DNA from: JAMQPK01 sp963761975
Lineage (GTDB): Bacteria; Acidobacteriota; Vicinamibacteria; Vicinamibacterales; JAMQPK01
Direction of reading: 5' to 3'
DNA: 64,000 nucleotides
NCBI GenBank assembly: GCA_963761975.1
Contig: CAVXIR010000002.1
Coordinates: 930,001-994,000, forward strand
Shown here: positions 46,401 to 53,775 of the stretch, piece after piece
Layout: each line of letters begins with the position of its first letter
Numbering within the stretch: the first letter of the stretch is position 1
Program-made: the position numbers and the translations under genes
Notes under the pieces: generated by a model
Database searches by the model: none
What the model was told of the DNA's origin: nothing
The model's input: the letters and a program-made list of their open reading frames with translations, nothing else

Positions 46401-46813
46401 CGCTCGAGCGCGAAATCGACCGTCACGTGATCGCAGACGAGCTCGCGCGCCTACTCCGCGATGAAGAGGCCGTCGAGGTCGAGGATCTCGATCGTGTCTT
46501 CGGCCAGGCACGCGACGCGTACCTCGCGCTTTGTCGCGAGCCGTCGCTCCAGCACGCGCTTGCATCGGGCGAAGCGATGTTCGAGGTGCCGTTTTCCGCC
46601 AGGCCCGCATCCGCGCAAGTGATCCTCCGTGGAACGTTCGACTGCCTCGTGCGGCGGCGCGACGGCGGCATCACCGTGCTCGAATTGAAAACGGGCGAGC
46701 CGGCATCAGAGCACGAGCAGCAACTCTCGGCCTACCTGACCGCGGCACGTGCGCTCTTTCCCGGTGTGGTCGTTGATGGGAAATTGGTGTATGCCCATGT
46801 CGGATCCGGCTGA
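43415..46813 (+). CDS. addA: AddA-like UvrD/RecB helicase-nuclease
   Basis: A 1132-residue ATP-dependent helicase-nuclease. Walker A is at residues 54-62 (EASAGTGKT). Further motifs: AITFTRKAAAEMRGRILQEL (Ia), VDEFQDTSRAQWSLIALLIR (II), VGDRKQSIYGFRDADVGVMD (III), SLMTIHAAKGLEFPVVFVVN (V) and RLLYVALTRARDRLYLASEV (VI). The nuclease end has TLVHRLFERFSTTLEREIDR and ILRGTFDCLVRRRDGGITVL then ELKTGEP (D...ELK). TTG 43415 is the start; it overlaps addB. Two stretches of 7-bp repeats fall inside the gene, encoding TMDDRRWTMDDE and SSIVHRPSSIVDDRRSTIDD; these are insertions in loops. Confidence 0.92.
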   Translation: MATSDWLPFDEPEDRPSSGPSAGRPSLTMDDRRWTMDDEARERAVDPSHNVVLEASAGTGKTHVLVDRYLNLLSTGVEPANILAITFTRKAAAEMRGRILQELRKRVESAGPDKELWHGIRERSGDIAISTIDAFCLSLLREFPLEANLDPGFDMADETQVPRLMEEAVDRALDIGRGLSRHDDYVRLLFAELREQRLRDGLGNMIDRRLVVDAALDRALASGPRDLTAERACEHALERLRAIFRGLTGGVEGFLANGPIQHRRWAIFSDGMRLIASGAVPPPGLVRGVLDRIEGHFLNKDKEPRQRFDGYSAKDCKNAEAWRIHRTDVLTVGDEVGDALKAFRRDLNAVLSRAVRRVYQIALREYRATLDSHGVLDFSETLAQALLLLAQMEEFARSRYRLEGRYHHVLVDEFQDTSRAQWSLIALLIRSWGEGSGVADSAPLVPSIFIVGDRKQSIYGFRDADVGVMDEAGSFVDLLRPDRDSRRAISKSFRAVPQLLAFANDVFMEIEKDARRDAFRFADEDRFPVELPVAPADALGIVAAPSVAHHADAVAAEIGRLLDTRELVRDTATHELRPISPRDIGILFRTKDSHQDFEKALERRQIPSYVYKGLGFFEADEIKDVLALLRYLAAPESNLRAAAFLRSRFVRLSDPALQTLAPHLASALSGRSVDVSRLELEDQQVLERIRQSMARWLGLVDRLPPAELLELVLDETAYLFETRGPRLRQARENLKKIRAMIRRVQNRGYVTMSRVAEHLERLTAGDESNAVIDAGDSVSLMTIHAAKGLEFPVVFVVNLSRGTGGARRAIRLVSDAESGQAWLSVGDFQSEADDDAKAKDREETKRLLYVALTRARDRLYLASEVKDAKWRAFGGSLGDILPAGIKARFEVASMLPQPETTEWVAESGQVHTFRVCASSIVHRPSSIVDDRRSTIDDGRSFDNFAPLTDPFALPRVAVTAAVAPIAGARRRNQIDSSRRSLAGTLVHRLFERFSTTLEREIDRHVIADELARLLRDEEAVEVEDLDRVFGQARDAYLALCREPSLQHALASGEAMFEVPFSARPASAQVILRGTFDCLVRRRDGGITVLELKTGEPASEHEQQLSAYLTAARALFPGVVVDGKLVYAHVGSG
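43495..43529. repeat. Five 7-bp repeats inside addA, GACGATG type
   Basis: GACGATG-GACGATA-GACGATG-GACGATG-GACGATG within the first 40 codons of addA. A two-unit inverted copy (GATCGTC-CATCGTC) lies at 43454-43467. Confidence 0.9.
46164..46226. repeat. Inverted heptamer array inside addA
   Basis: Five CATCGTC units (46164-46198) are followed at once by three GACGATC units and one GACGATG unit (46199-46226). The two blocks are reverse complements, so up to 28 bp could pair in a hairpin with no loop. The same heptamer occurs at 43495-43529. Confidence 0.9.
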
Positions 46814-46842
46814 CGCACATCACGTCGCAAGATCTGGACAGT

Positions 46843-46863
46843 CGATTCTCGATTGTCGATTGC
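46843..46863. repeat. Three 7-bp repeats downstream of addA
   Basis: CGATTCT-CGATTGT-CGATTGC, about 30 bases after the addA stop. Confidence 0.7.
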
Positions 46864-46914
46864 AGATCGAAACCAAACTGGGCATGTCAGCGTCCAATAA
46901 TGTACGGAGGACAG

Positions 46915-47160
46915 ATGCCCATCGCACATCGTCAGTCGCATGCGCCAATTACGGCGCAGTTCGAGTTCGAGGCGTTCAAGGCGCTGCCTTGCGGCTGCGT
47001 GGCGGCCGTTCACCGCACGCTCGATCCTGGACTGTCTGTCGTCTCGCTCGAGGCGAAGGGGACATACTGTGGCTTGATGGATCACGTGATGGGTCACGCC
47101 ACCGCAGTGCCGTCAGCCGTGACCAGCGAGATCGCGCTTTCGGAATTGGGAGAAGACTAG
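46915..47160 (+). CDS. Small protein of unknown function
   Basis: An 81-residue protein from ATG 46915, chosen because GGAGGA sits 6-7 bases upstream. Sequence: ITAQFEFEAFKALPCGCVAA, VHRTLDPGLSVVSLEAKGTY and CGLMDHVMGHATAVPSAVTS. The Cys-x-Cys and the His residues could bind metal, but no family is recognised. It converges with the next small gene, the 3' ends overlapping by 4 bases. Confidence 0.55.
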   Translation: MPIAHRQSHAPITAQFEFEAFKALPCGCVAAVHRTLDPGLSVVSLEAKGTYCGLMDHVMGHATAVPSAVTSEIALSELGED

Positions 47161-47339
47161 CGGCGTTCAGCCCACTGACGCGCGTGTGCTTCGGCTTCGG
47201 CCTTCGTCTCGCCGACGATGACCACGGCAGGTTCGGGCGCCCCGTCCGCCGTGCGCGTCAGCCAGGCGACCCAATGAGGGCCATGGGCCTCGCTGCGGAT
47301 TTCAAACGTCCCCTCCCGTGTGGTCACAGTCTCGGCCAT
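47157..47339 (-). CDS. Small hypothetical protein
   Basis: A 60-residue protein: TTREGTFEIRSEAHGPHWVA, WLTRTADGAPEPAVVIVGET, KAEAEAHARQWAERR. The beta-hairpin and final helix pattern (VGETKAEAEAHARQW) is common in small, single-domain proteins of GC-rich soil bacteria. No function known. The convergent overlap with the previous gene argues that both are genuinely short. Confidence 0.55.
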   Translation of the reverse strand: MAETVTTREGTFEIRSEAHGPHWVAWLTRTADGAPEPAVVIVGETKAEAEAHARQWAERR

Positions 47340-47495
47340 GGCGGGTTCATTTTATTACCAAATTTCTCGCTTTTCGGCCTAACTGGCTAAAAAAGCTGAA
47401 GTTTTCGTTGCGTTCATCGGATCCCATCCCATACAATCCCTGCGCCCGGTTCCTCGCGAGGCTGCCTCGCGGGGCCCGGTCGAGAGGAGCCAGAT

Positions 47496-47717
47496 TTGAC
47501 CCTGACGTGTCCGAGTTGCGGGAACAGCCAGAATTTCCTCGTGAAGACCCTGCAGATGCACGTGGTGCACCTCGAGGATTCGCGCGTCGAAGTGTCTGAA
47601 GAGAGTCGTCCGGCGGTGTTCGAAGTGCTTTGCGATGAGTGTGAGACGGCGTTGAACTTCGAAGAGTTCGAAGACGCACTCCGCAAAGAGGTGCTGCTGA
47701 CGCTCGGCGCCCGTTAG
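47496..47717 (+). CDS. Small zinc-ribbon protein
   Basis: A 73-residue protein starting at TTG 47496 (GAGAGGAGC lies upstream). It has two metal-type Cys pairs: LTCPSCGNSQNFLVKTLQMH and VLCDECETALNFEEFEDALR. The end is a helix. Likely a nucleic-acid- or protein-binding zinc ribbon in the cytoplasm; no specific function known. It converges with another zinc-ribbon gene at 47761-47919, and CCCC-AATCC-GGGG (47734-47746) between them could act as a weak terminator stem. Confidence 0.7.
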   Translation: MTLTCPSCGNSQNFLVKTLQMHVVHLEDSRVEVSEESRPAVFEVLCDECETALNFEEFEDALRKEVLLTLGAR

Positions 47718-47760
47718 GCGCCCCTTTCTTCGACCCCAATCCGGGGCCGTCACTCTGATT

Positions 47761-47919
47761 TCAGAATTCGTCGGCGTCCTCGAAGTGGTCGCATTCGGGG
47801 CACACCCATTCGCGGATCGATTTGGATTTCACTTCGCGAGTGCCGGGCACGCGATCGACCTGCTCGCGCGTCCGAAGCCGCATGCGCTCGCCGCAGTTGG
47901 GACATTCTTTCTGTTCCAT
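47761..47919 (-). CDS. 52-residue zinc-ribbon protein
   Basis: A short gene found by reading the minus strand: ATG at 47919, stop TGA at 47761-47763. The protein starts with MEQKECPNCGERMRLRTREQ, continues with a basic middle (VDRVPGTREVKSKSIREW) and ends with VCPECDHFEDADEF. Two CxxC pairs 34 residues apart make one zinc ribbon. Such tiny ribbons are common next to DNA-repair and chaperone genes. High GC3 supports coding. Confidence rests on the motif and codon use. Confidence 0.7.
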   Translation of the reverse strand: MEQKECPNCGERMRLRTREQVDRVPGTREVKSKSIREWVCPECDHFEDADEF

Positions 47920-47989
47920 AGCCGGCGACAGAAGATCAGTTAATCACGTGATCTCCTGACTTTTCGCATGCTAGCACCCGCATCGCGCC

Positions 47990-48018
47990 TTGACAAGCCG
48001 CAGTCGCGAACCTATCGT
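47990..48018 (+). promoter_or_regulatory. Promoter of the J-less DnaJ gene
   Basis: TTGACA (47990-47995), exactly 17 bases, then TATCGT (48013-48018). ATG 48030 is 12 bases after the -10 box, so the leader would be very short. Confidence 0.55.
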
Positions 48019-48029
48019 ACGTGAAGTCG

Positions 48030-48500
48030 ATGCGTAATTACTCGATTCGCCCTCGTGATGACGGACGCGCCGCCCGGCGCGTGCTCGCCACACCGCTGAC
48101 CCGGCGGAACGGTTGGTTCGACGACGAAGTCGCGATCGATTTCCCGTCAGTCCACGCTGCCGTCGAACGTATGCGCGCGAGTTTCGTGGCGGCATCGAGT
48201 GAAGCTGACGGCAGGCGCCAGCTCTCCGCCGAGTTGATCCTGTCCCCGCGCGAAGCATTCGATGGTGTCACCGTGCCGCTCGACGTGCCGGTTCGCTGCA
48301 TCTGCCTCGCGTGCGGCGGGCGCGGCGAGACCTGGCCCGACCCGTGCGACAGCTGCGACGGCAGCGGCGAATCGCTCGGGCGCCATCCCGTTCGTCTCGT
48401 GGTTCCACCGCGCGTGCAAGACGGCGATCGGTTTGCCCTCTCGGTCACGGCGCCGCACGCACCGCCGACGCGCGTGGAAGTTCGCGTCGTCTTGGGCTGA
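48030..48500 (+). CDS. DnaJ-type zinc-domain protein without J domain
   Basis: A 156-residue protein, ATG 48030 (GTG 48021 lies before the predicted transcription start). The C-terminal half matches the DnaJ substrate-binding/zinc region: RQLSAELILSPREAFDGVTV, PLDVPVRCICLACGGRGETW, PDPCDSCDGSGESLGRHPVR and LVVPPRVQDGDRFALSVTAP. It has only two CxxCxGxG motifs (CLACGGRG, CDSCDGSG) instead of four, so one zinc site. The usual J domain with HPD is absent. Possibly a chaperone-like adaptor. The Fe-S carrier gene follows 42 bases later. Confidence 0.75.
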   Translation: MRNYSIRPRDDGRAARRVLATPLTRRNGWFDDEVAIDFPSVHAAVERMRASFVAASSEADGRRQLSAELILSPREAFDGVTVPLDVPVRCICLACGGRGETWPDPCDSCDGSGESLGRHPVRLVVPPRVQDGDRFALSVTAPHAPPTRVEVRVVLG

Positions 48501-48542
48501 ACCTAGAAGTCCAGAACCCGGAACCTCATAGAATAGAGAAGC

Positions 48543-49619
48543 ATGGTCACAGAAACCTCGGTGCTGGGCGCGCTTGCGATCGTCAAGGATCCCGATCTGC
48601 ACCGCGATATCGTCACGCTCGGCTTCGTCAAGAACCTGCGCATTGACGGCGGCCGCGTGGCGTTCAGCATCGAGCTGACGACGCCGGCGTGCCCCGTAAA
48701 AGATCAGATGCGCGATCAGGCACATGCGGCGGTGTCGGCGCTGCCGGGCGTCACGGCTGTGGACATTGAAATGACGGCAAGCGTGCGCGCTGTGGCGTCG
48801 CCCGAGGCAGGGCGCGCGCCAGTTGAGGGCGTGAAGAACGTCATTGCCGTGGGTGCGGGCAAGGGCGGGGTCGGAAAGACCACGGTGGCCGTGAATCTCG
48901 CGATCGCGCTGGCGAAATGCGGCAGCCGGGTGGGGATAATCGACGGCGATATCTACGGCCCGAACGTGCCGATGATGCTCGGCATCAACACGCAGCTGAC
49001 GACGGATGGCAAGAAAATCATTCCCGCCGAGAAGCATGGCCTTCAGGTGATTTCGATGGGATTCATGACGTCGGAGGATTCGCCGGTGATCTGGCGCGGT
49101 CCGATGCTGCACGGCGCCATTCAGCAGTTCTTTCGAGACGCGCGCTGGAACGACCTCGACTATCTCATTGTCGACATGCCGCCCGGAACCGGTGACGTGG
49201 CGCTGAGCCTGAGCCAGACCGTTCCGGTCGCCGGCTCGATCGTGGTGACGACGCCCCAGCAGGTGTCGATTGCCGACAGCCGGCGTGCCATTCGGATGTA
49301 CCAAAAGCTGAACATCCCCACGCTCGGCGTGATCGAAAACATGAGTCACTTCGTGTGCCCGAACTGCAGCCACGAAGCCGATATCTTCGGCCATGGCGGC
49401 GGGCAGAGCATGGCCGACAGCATGGGCGTGACGTTTCTGGGCCGGATTCCGATTTATCAGCCCATTCGCGAGGGCAGCGATCAAGGCATCCCGCTGATGC
49501 TCAGCGAGCCCGAGTCGCCGGCCGCGAAGGCCTTCATGGCGACTGCCGAGCGCGTTGCCGCGGAGATTTCGATCGCGAGCTACAAACGCGCGCCAATTCC
49601 GCTGACGCCGGTCCGGTGA
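48543..49619 (+). CDS. Mrp/ApbC Fe-S cluster carrier ATPase
   Basis: A 358-residue cytoplasmic ATPase that binds and delivers Fe-S clusters. The N-terminal DUF59-like domain comes first (ALAIVKDPDLHRDIVTLGFV). The P-loop is deviant Walker A GKGGVGKTT (NVIAVGAGKGGVGKTTVAVN). Other motifs: VGIIDGDIYGPNVPMMLGIN, DYLIVDMPPGTGDVALSLSQ and FVCPNCSHEADIFGHGGGQS, which holds the CxxC cluster ligands. The stop overlaps the GTG start of the next gene by 4 bases. The gene itself is well conserved and typical in length. Confidence 0.95.
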   Translation: MVTETSVLGALAIVKDPDLHRDIVTLGFVKNLRIDGGRVAFSIELTTPACPVKDQMRDQAHAAVSALPGVTAVDIEMTASVRAVASPEAGRAPVEGVKNVIAVGAGKGGVGKTTVAVNLAIALAKCGSRVGIIDGDIYGPNVPMMLGINTQLTTDGKKIIPAEKHGLQVISMGFMTSEDSPVIWRGPMLHGAIQQFFRDARWNDLDYLIVDMPPGTGDVALSLSQTVPVAGSIVVTTPQQVSIADSRRAIRMYQKLNIPTLGVIENMSHFVCPNCSHEADIFGHGGGQSMADSMGVTFLGRIPIYQPIREGSDQGIPLMLSEPESPAAKAFMATAERVAAEISIASYKRAPIPLTPVR

Positions 49620-50920
49620 ACATACCCTTCACCCAGTTCACGCTCGAGAATGGTCTGCGGGTGATCATTCACGAGGACCGCCGGCTGCCAATGGTCGCGG
49701 TCAACCTCTGGTATCACGTCGGCTCGAAAGACGAGCACCCTGGCCGCACCGGGTTTGCGCACCTCTTCGAGCACTTGATGTTCGAAGGCTCGCAGCACTA
49801 CGACAAGGGGTACTTCCACCCCCTGCAGGAAGCCGGCGCCGCGCTCAACGGATCGACCAATCCCGATCGCACCAATTACTGGGAAGTCGTGCCGACCAAT
49901 GCCCTCGATCTCGCCTTGTGGATGGAGTCCGATCGGATGGGGTATCTTCTGCCCGCGCTGACCGTGCAGAAGTTCGAGACGCAGCGCGAGGTTGTACTGA
50001 ACGAGCGTCGCCAGAATTACGAGAATCGTCCGTACGGGCTGGCGACGAGCGCGATTCTCGCAGCACTGTTTCCGTCACACCATCCCTACCACTGGATGAC
50101 GATAGGCGAAACCGCCGACCTGAAGGCGGCGGCATTCGACGACGTTCGTGATTTTTTCAGAACCTACTACCACCCGTCGAACGCGTCGCTGGTGGTTGCC
50201 GGTGATGTCGACACCGCCGATGCGTTCGAGCGCGTGCGGGCCTATTTCGAGGAGATTCCGCCGGGACCGTTGCCGGCTCCGCTGCAGCCAGTGGCCGAGT
50301 TGACCGAAGAGCGGCGGCTGCTGCTCGAAGATCGCATCGAACTGCCGCGCCTCTATCTCGCGTGGCATTCGCCGGCGATGTTCACCGACGGCGATGCCGA
50401 GATGGATCTGCTGTCCGATCTCTTCTCGAACGGCAAAGTCTCGAGACTGTACAAGTCGCTGGTTTACGATCGCCGAATCGCCAGCGAGGTCATGGCGTTC
50501 CAGAACTCGCGCGAGCTTGCAGGGTTCTGGCAGGTGGTGGCCACCGCCGCTCCCGGTCATTCCCTCGAAGCCGTCGAGCAGGCGATTGACGAGGAGATGA
50601 CCAGGCTGTCGGACGAAGGGCCGACCACGGATGAGATGGAACGAGGGCAGGCACAGATCGAAGCTCAGTTCATCTACCGACTGCAGACGCTTGGCGGGTT
50701 CGGTGGAAAAGCGGATCAGCTCAATGCCTATTCGGTCTTCCTCAACGATCCCGGATATTTCGAACACGATCTGGCGCGTTATGCAGGCGTCACTGCGGGT
50801 GATTTGCATCAAGCCGTGCGCAAGCATCTTCGCAAGGACAACCGCGTGGCGTTGAGCGTCGTGCCGACGGGCAAGCTCTCGCTTGCGCTGCCGCATTCCA
50901 CGCCGGCGGTGGTGTCATGA
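49616..50920 (+). CDS. M16-family zinc metallopeptidase, active subunit
   Basis: A 434-residue pitrilysin-type peptidase. GTG 49616 overlaps the Mrp stop by 4 bases. The inverted zinc motif HxxEH is present (GFAHLFEHLMFEGSQHYDK), and the second Glu lies in the following helix (ALWMESDRMGYLLPAL region). The core and C-terminal domains are complete (SLVVAGDVDTADAFERVRAY, FGGKADQLNAYSVFLNDPGY). Typical substrate: short or unfolded peptides. No signal peptide is seen, so it may act in the cytoplasm. It is followed by the catalytically weak partner with a 4-base overlap. Confidence 0.92.
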   Translation: MNIPFTQFTLENGLRVIIHEDRRLPMVAVNLWYHVGSKDEHPGRTGFAHLFEHLMFEGSQHYDKGYFHPLQEAGAALNGSTNPDRTNYWEVVPTNALDLALWMESDRMGYLLPALTVQKFETQREVVLNERRQNYENRPYGLATSAILAALFPSHHPYHWMTIGETADLKAAAFDDVRDFFRTYYHPSNASLVVAGDVDTADAFERVRAYFEEIPPGPLPAPLQPVAELTEERRLLLEDRIELPRLYLAWHSPAMFTDGDAEMDLLSDLFSNGKVSRLYKSLVYDRRIASEVMAFQNSRELAGFWQVVATAAPGHSLEAVEQAIDEEMTRLSDEGPTTDEMERGQAQIEAQFIYRLQTLGGFGGKADQLNAYSVFLNDPGYFEHDLARYAGVTAGDLHQAVRKHLRKDNRVALSVVPTGKLSLALPHSTPAVVS

Positions 50921-52356
50921 GCGACGCCGGGCGCGGGACAGCCACACCACCGGGCAGTCACGGCACGGGTATTGGCGCCCCGCGACAAAAAATAGACAGG
51001 TCGCGGCTTCCTGACGTCGGTCCGACGCCGCCGTTTCGATTTTCGCGCATTCACAAAAGCGAACTCCCGAATCGGCTGTCATTGTGGTCGGCCGACCACC
51101 GGGCCCTTCCCGTCGTGACATTCATGCTCGTGCTGCCGGTGGGATCGGCCGCCGATTTTGAGGGGTTCGAAGGGCTCGCCGCGATGACGGCCGACATGAT
51201 GGACGAGGGTACCGGAAATCTGTCAGCCATCGACGTGAACGCCGCCTTCGCACGGCTTGGCGCGCACCTCGAATCCGACGTGTCCGCTGACGCCACCGTG
51301 TTCACTGTGACAACGCTTGCGAAATTCTCGCGGCCAGCACTGTCGCTGCTCGCCGACTGCGTGATTCGTCCGCGGCTCGCCGAGGCGGACTTCGATCGCA
51401 TCCGCCAGCTTCGGCTCACCCGGCTCGTGCAGATTCGCGACATGCCTTCGGCGATTGCCGACCGCGCGTTTATGCAGGTGGTTTACGGCACGCATCCCTA
51501 CGCGCATATGGCGCTCGGTACCGAGGAATCCCTGCGACAGCTGACGCTCGATACGGTCAGCATGTTCCATTCGCGCCTCTATCGGCCGTCGAGGGCCACC
51601 CTGATTGCCTCCGGCGATATCGATGCCGCGGAGCTCGGGCAGATGACGGCAGATGTGTTCGGGTCGTGGACCGACACCTTTCCGGAGATCGCGGAAGACC
51701 CGGCGATGGTGCCGCCTCCTCACGCTCCGGTTCATCGCTTTGTGCTTGTCGACAAGCCGGGTGCGGCGCAAAGCGAGATTCGAATCGGCGAAGTCGGCCT
51801 GGCGCGCGATACACCCGACTATCACCCGCTCATCGTGCTGAACATGATTCTCGGCGGTCAGTTCGTGAGCCGCATCAACATGAAGCTGCGCCAGGAAAAG
51901 GGGTTGACCTACGGCGCGCGAACCGCGTTCGACTTCCGCCGCGGGCGGGGTCCGTTCATTCTGCAGACCAGCGTACAGAGCGACGGAACCGGGGAAGCAA
52001 TTAAGTCGTCCTTGGCCGAAATTCACGCGATTCGCACCGACCGTCCCCCGACAGCGGATGAGGTTCAGGTGGCCAAGGCCGCGTTGACGCGGGGGTATGC
52101 GCGGAATTTCGAGACGGCCGAACAGATTGCGCGGGCCATGGCCCAGCTCGTCCTTTATGACCTTCCAGACGACTATTTCGACACGTTTGCGTCAAAAGTG
52201 AATGACGTGACCGTCGACGATACACGGCACGTGGCGTTGACGCACCTGGATCCAGACCGGCTTGCAACCGCCATCGTGTCTGATTCGTCTATCGTGATAC
52301 CGCAGTTGGCGGCTGCGGGGCTAGGGGAACCGACTCCGCTATTGCCCAGACTGTGA
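50917..52356 (+). CDS. M16-family peptidase-like partner subunit
   Basis: A 479-residue homologue of the preceding peptidase, ATGA-overlapping. Where the partner has HxxEH this one has FEGLAAMTADMMDEGTGNLS, so zinc ligands are missing. The remaining fold is intact (VHRFVLVDKPGAAQSEIRIG, NMILGGQFVSRINMKLRQEK, GLTYGARTAFDFRRGRG). Inactive second subunits that form the chamber with an active M16 protein are a known pattern. The N-terminal 45 residues are longer than in the partner, probably a linker. Ends with a 4-base overlap with the small membrane gene. Confidence 0.9.
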   Translation: MSDAGRGTATPPGSHGTGIGAPRQKIDRSRLPDVGPTPPFRFSRIHKSELPNRLSLWSADHRALPVVTFMLVLPVGSAADFEGFEGLAAMTADMMDEGTGNLSAIDVNAAFARLGAHLESDVSADATVFTVTTLAKFSRPALSLLADCVIRPRLAEADFDRIRQLRLTRLVQIRDMPSAIADRAFMQVVYGTHPYAHMALGTEESLRQLTLDTVSMFHSRLYRPSRATLIASGDIDAAELGQMTADVFGSWTDTFPEIAEDPAMVPPPHAPVHRFVLVDKPGAAQSEIRIGEVGLARDTPDYHPLIVLNMILGGQFVSRINMKLRQEKGLTYGARTAFDFRRGRGPFILQTSVQSDGTGEAIKSSLAEIHAIRTDRPPTADEVQVAKAALTRGYARNFETAEQIARAMAQLVLYDLPDDYFDTFASKVNDVTVDDTRHVALTHLDPDRLATAIVSDSSIVIPQLAAAGLGEPTPLLPRL

Positions 52357-52565
52357 ACACCATGCGCTCTTCGCGCCTCAGCGTCAGCCTTTCGGCCGGC
52401 ATCGCTGCCATTGCGGCGATTTTCGCGGGCGCGCTCATCTGGTTGCTACTTTCGGATCCGGTGACGGTGGCGGATGCCGTCGAGACCGGCGAGGTCGCGC
52501 CGCTGTTCGTCGAGCTTGCCACGGTCATCTATCAGGCGTTCCTGAACCTGCTGGATTATCTCTAA
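52353..52565 (+). CDS. Small membrane protein
   Basis: A 70-residue protein starting at GTG 52353, overlapping the M16 stop by 4 bases. One strong transmembrane helix (LSAGIAAIAAIFAGALIWLL) and a second hydrophobic amphipathic end (PLFVELATVIYQAFLNLLDY). No conserved motif. Its tight coupling to the peptidase pair suggests anchoring or regulation of the M16 complex; inference only. Confidence 0.65.
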   Translation: MNTMRSSRLSVSLSAGIAAIAAIFAGALIWLLLSDPVTVADAVETGEVAPLFVELATVIYQAFLNLLDYL

Positions 52566-52659
52566 GGCGGGTCCAACAAACAGGACCCGCCCTACGATCC
52601 ATTTGGACCCGCCCTACGGTCCATTTGTAGGCCGGGTCTTGCTCTGTAGACCCGGCTAC
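52566..52659. repeat. Composite GC-rich palindrome, copy A
   Basis: AGGCGGGTCC (52565-52574) pairs with GGACCCGCC (52583-52591), then a second GGACCCGCC, then GTAGGCCGGGTCT (52627-52639) pairs with AGACCCGGCTAC (52648-52659). The element contains the stop codon of the following minus-strand hydrolase (52656-52658). Confidence 0.85.
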
Positions 52660-53744
52660 AGATTCCTGTCCAGAAATCTCGCCAGGACGAATCCGTCGAG
52701 AAACTTGAACGGTGTCACACCCGTGGAATAGTGGCCGCAGGGGAGCACCGCCAGCTCATGTGGGATGCCGCGACGCTCGAATTCGCACACGAGATCGCGC
52801 GACAGGTCGACTGGGAACGTCAGATCATATTTGGCGTACACGAGCAGCGTCTTCTTGTCACGGACGCGATCTAAGTAGACCTGCGGGCTGATGGGCAGCC
52901 ACAACTGCCTCAGTCGCTCGAGATCGATCGAGCCGACCAGGCTTTCCTTGACATGCGAGGTTGAGAGCCCGCGCCAGACCACGTCGGCGAAATAGGGCGA
53001 GATGTGATTCAGCGCCTGGGCCCGGATGCGCGGCTCGTGCGCAGCGGTCAAAAGCGCAAGACACGATCCAAGGCTGGTGCCAAGGATGCCTATCCGCGCG
53101 TATCCCTGTTTGCTCAGCCATCCAATCGCGCGCCGTGCGTCTATGACCGCCTGCCTGCAGGCCTGCACTGTGCGGCCGACATTTGCGCTGACGATGTAGT
53201 CCGCGCGGTTCAGCTCCGCCGGACGCCGCGCATCGTGATAGGGAAGCGTGAGGCGAAGCGCGCTCATTCCGAATCGGTTGAGCAGACGGCACAGACCCAC
53301 GTGACCGTCGGGTCCCGCGTTCCATTGCGGCAGGACGAGAACCGCACGCGGGCGGGTCCCACGATCTTGGCGGGTCCGTGCCGGACCCGCCCTACGTACG
53401 TAGGCCGGGTCTTGTTTTTGAGACCCGGCCCGAAAGTACAACGCGTGCACGGTGTTGTTTTCCCGATACCTCGTTTGCATGGCGCTCGGAAAAGACAATG
53501 CACCCGTTGCGCCGTCGGCGCCCGGCCGGAACGTATAGTCCGATGTTTCCGGAGTCTCGAAAAAACGCGGGCTGTCGCTGACGGCATGCGAGGCCCATTC
53601 TGACAGGATGCTGTAGGGTGTCGCGTCGGGCGGACGCCCGTTCGGCTCGATCCAGTCGAGTCCCCACTCGAAGGGCCGCGCCACCCGATCTTTGCTGACG
53701 GCGTGGAGACGGCGCTCCCAGGCATGAAATACACTCGCGATCAC
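52656..53744 (-). CDS. Alpha/beta hydrolase (ABHD18/DUF2048-like), with inserted repeat
   Basis: A 362-residue hydrolase from GTG 53744. The core has a strand (AVLVLPQWNAGPDGHVGLCR), an elbow IGILGTSLGSCLALLTAAHE with G-T-S-L-G, an acid strand (KKTLLVYAKYDLTFPVDLSR) and a His region (AVLPCGHYSTGVTPFKFLDG). About 30 residues between ALYF and RAVLVLP (SQKQDPAYVRRAGPARTRQD and flanks) are encoded by a palindromic repeat and look like an insertion. The stop codon is provided by another copy of the repeat. Substrate unknown. Whether the insertion abolishes activity cannot be told. Confidence 0.75.
   Translation of the reverse strand: MIASVFHAWERRLHAVSKDRVARPFEWGLDWIEPNGRPPDATPYSILSEWASHAVSDSPRFFETPETSDYTFRPGADGATGALSFPSAMQTRYRENNTVHALYFRAGSQKQDPAYVRRAGPARTRQDRGTRPRAVLVLPQWNAGPDGHVGLCRLLNRFGMSALRLTLPYHDARRPAELNRADYIVSANVGRTVQACRQAVIDARRAIGWLSKQGYARIGILGTSLGSCLALLTAAHEPRIRAQALNHISPYFADVVWRGLSTSHVKESLVGSIDLERLRQLWLPISPQVYLDRVRDKKTLLVYAKYDLTFPVDLSRDLVCEFERRGIPHELAVLPCGHYSTGVTPFKFLDGFVLARFLDRNL
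53351..53430. repeat. Composite GC-rich palindrome, copy B, inside a gene
   Basis: GGCGGGTCC-CACGATCTT-GGCGGGTCC, then GGACCCGCC, then TAGGCCGGGTCT with AGACCCGGCC: the same modules in the same order as copy A at 52566-52659. It lies in the middle of the hydrolase frame and keeps that frame open. Confidence 0.85.
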
Positions 53745-53752
53745 GTTGTCTC

Positions 53753-53758
53753 TATAAT
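53753..53758 (+). promoter_or_regulatory. Perfect -10 box TATAAT in a divergent promoter region
   Basis: TATAAT at 53753-53758 faces the holin-like gene at 53776. The same bases on the minus strand give TATTAT near the hydrolase start at 53744. No good -35 box was found on either strand. Confidence 0.5.
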
Positions 53759-53775
53759 ATTTCAGAAGACACGGT

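Noticed and set aside
47734..47746. Strong rho-independent terminator between the two zinc-ribbon genes
   Set aside because: The stem is only 4 bp and no U-tract follows on either side; at best a weak element.
48147..49484. Long antisense open frame (445 codons) over Mrp and the DnaJ-like gene
   Set aside because: Arg- and His-rich composition without domains; it is the shadow of two well-supported plus-strand genes.
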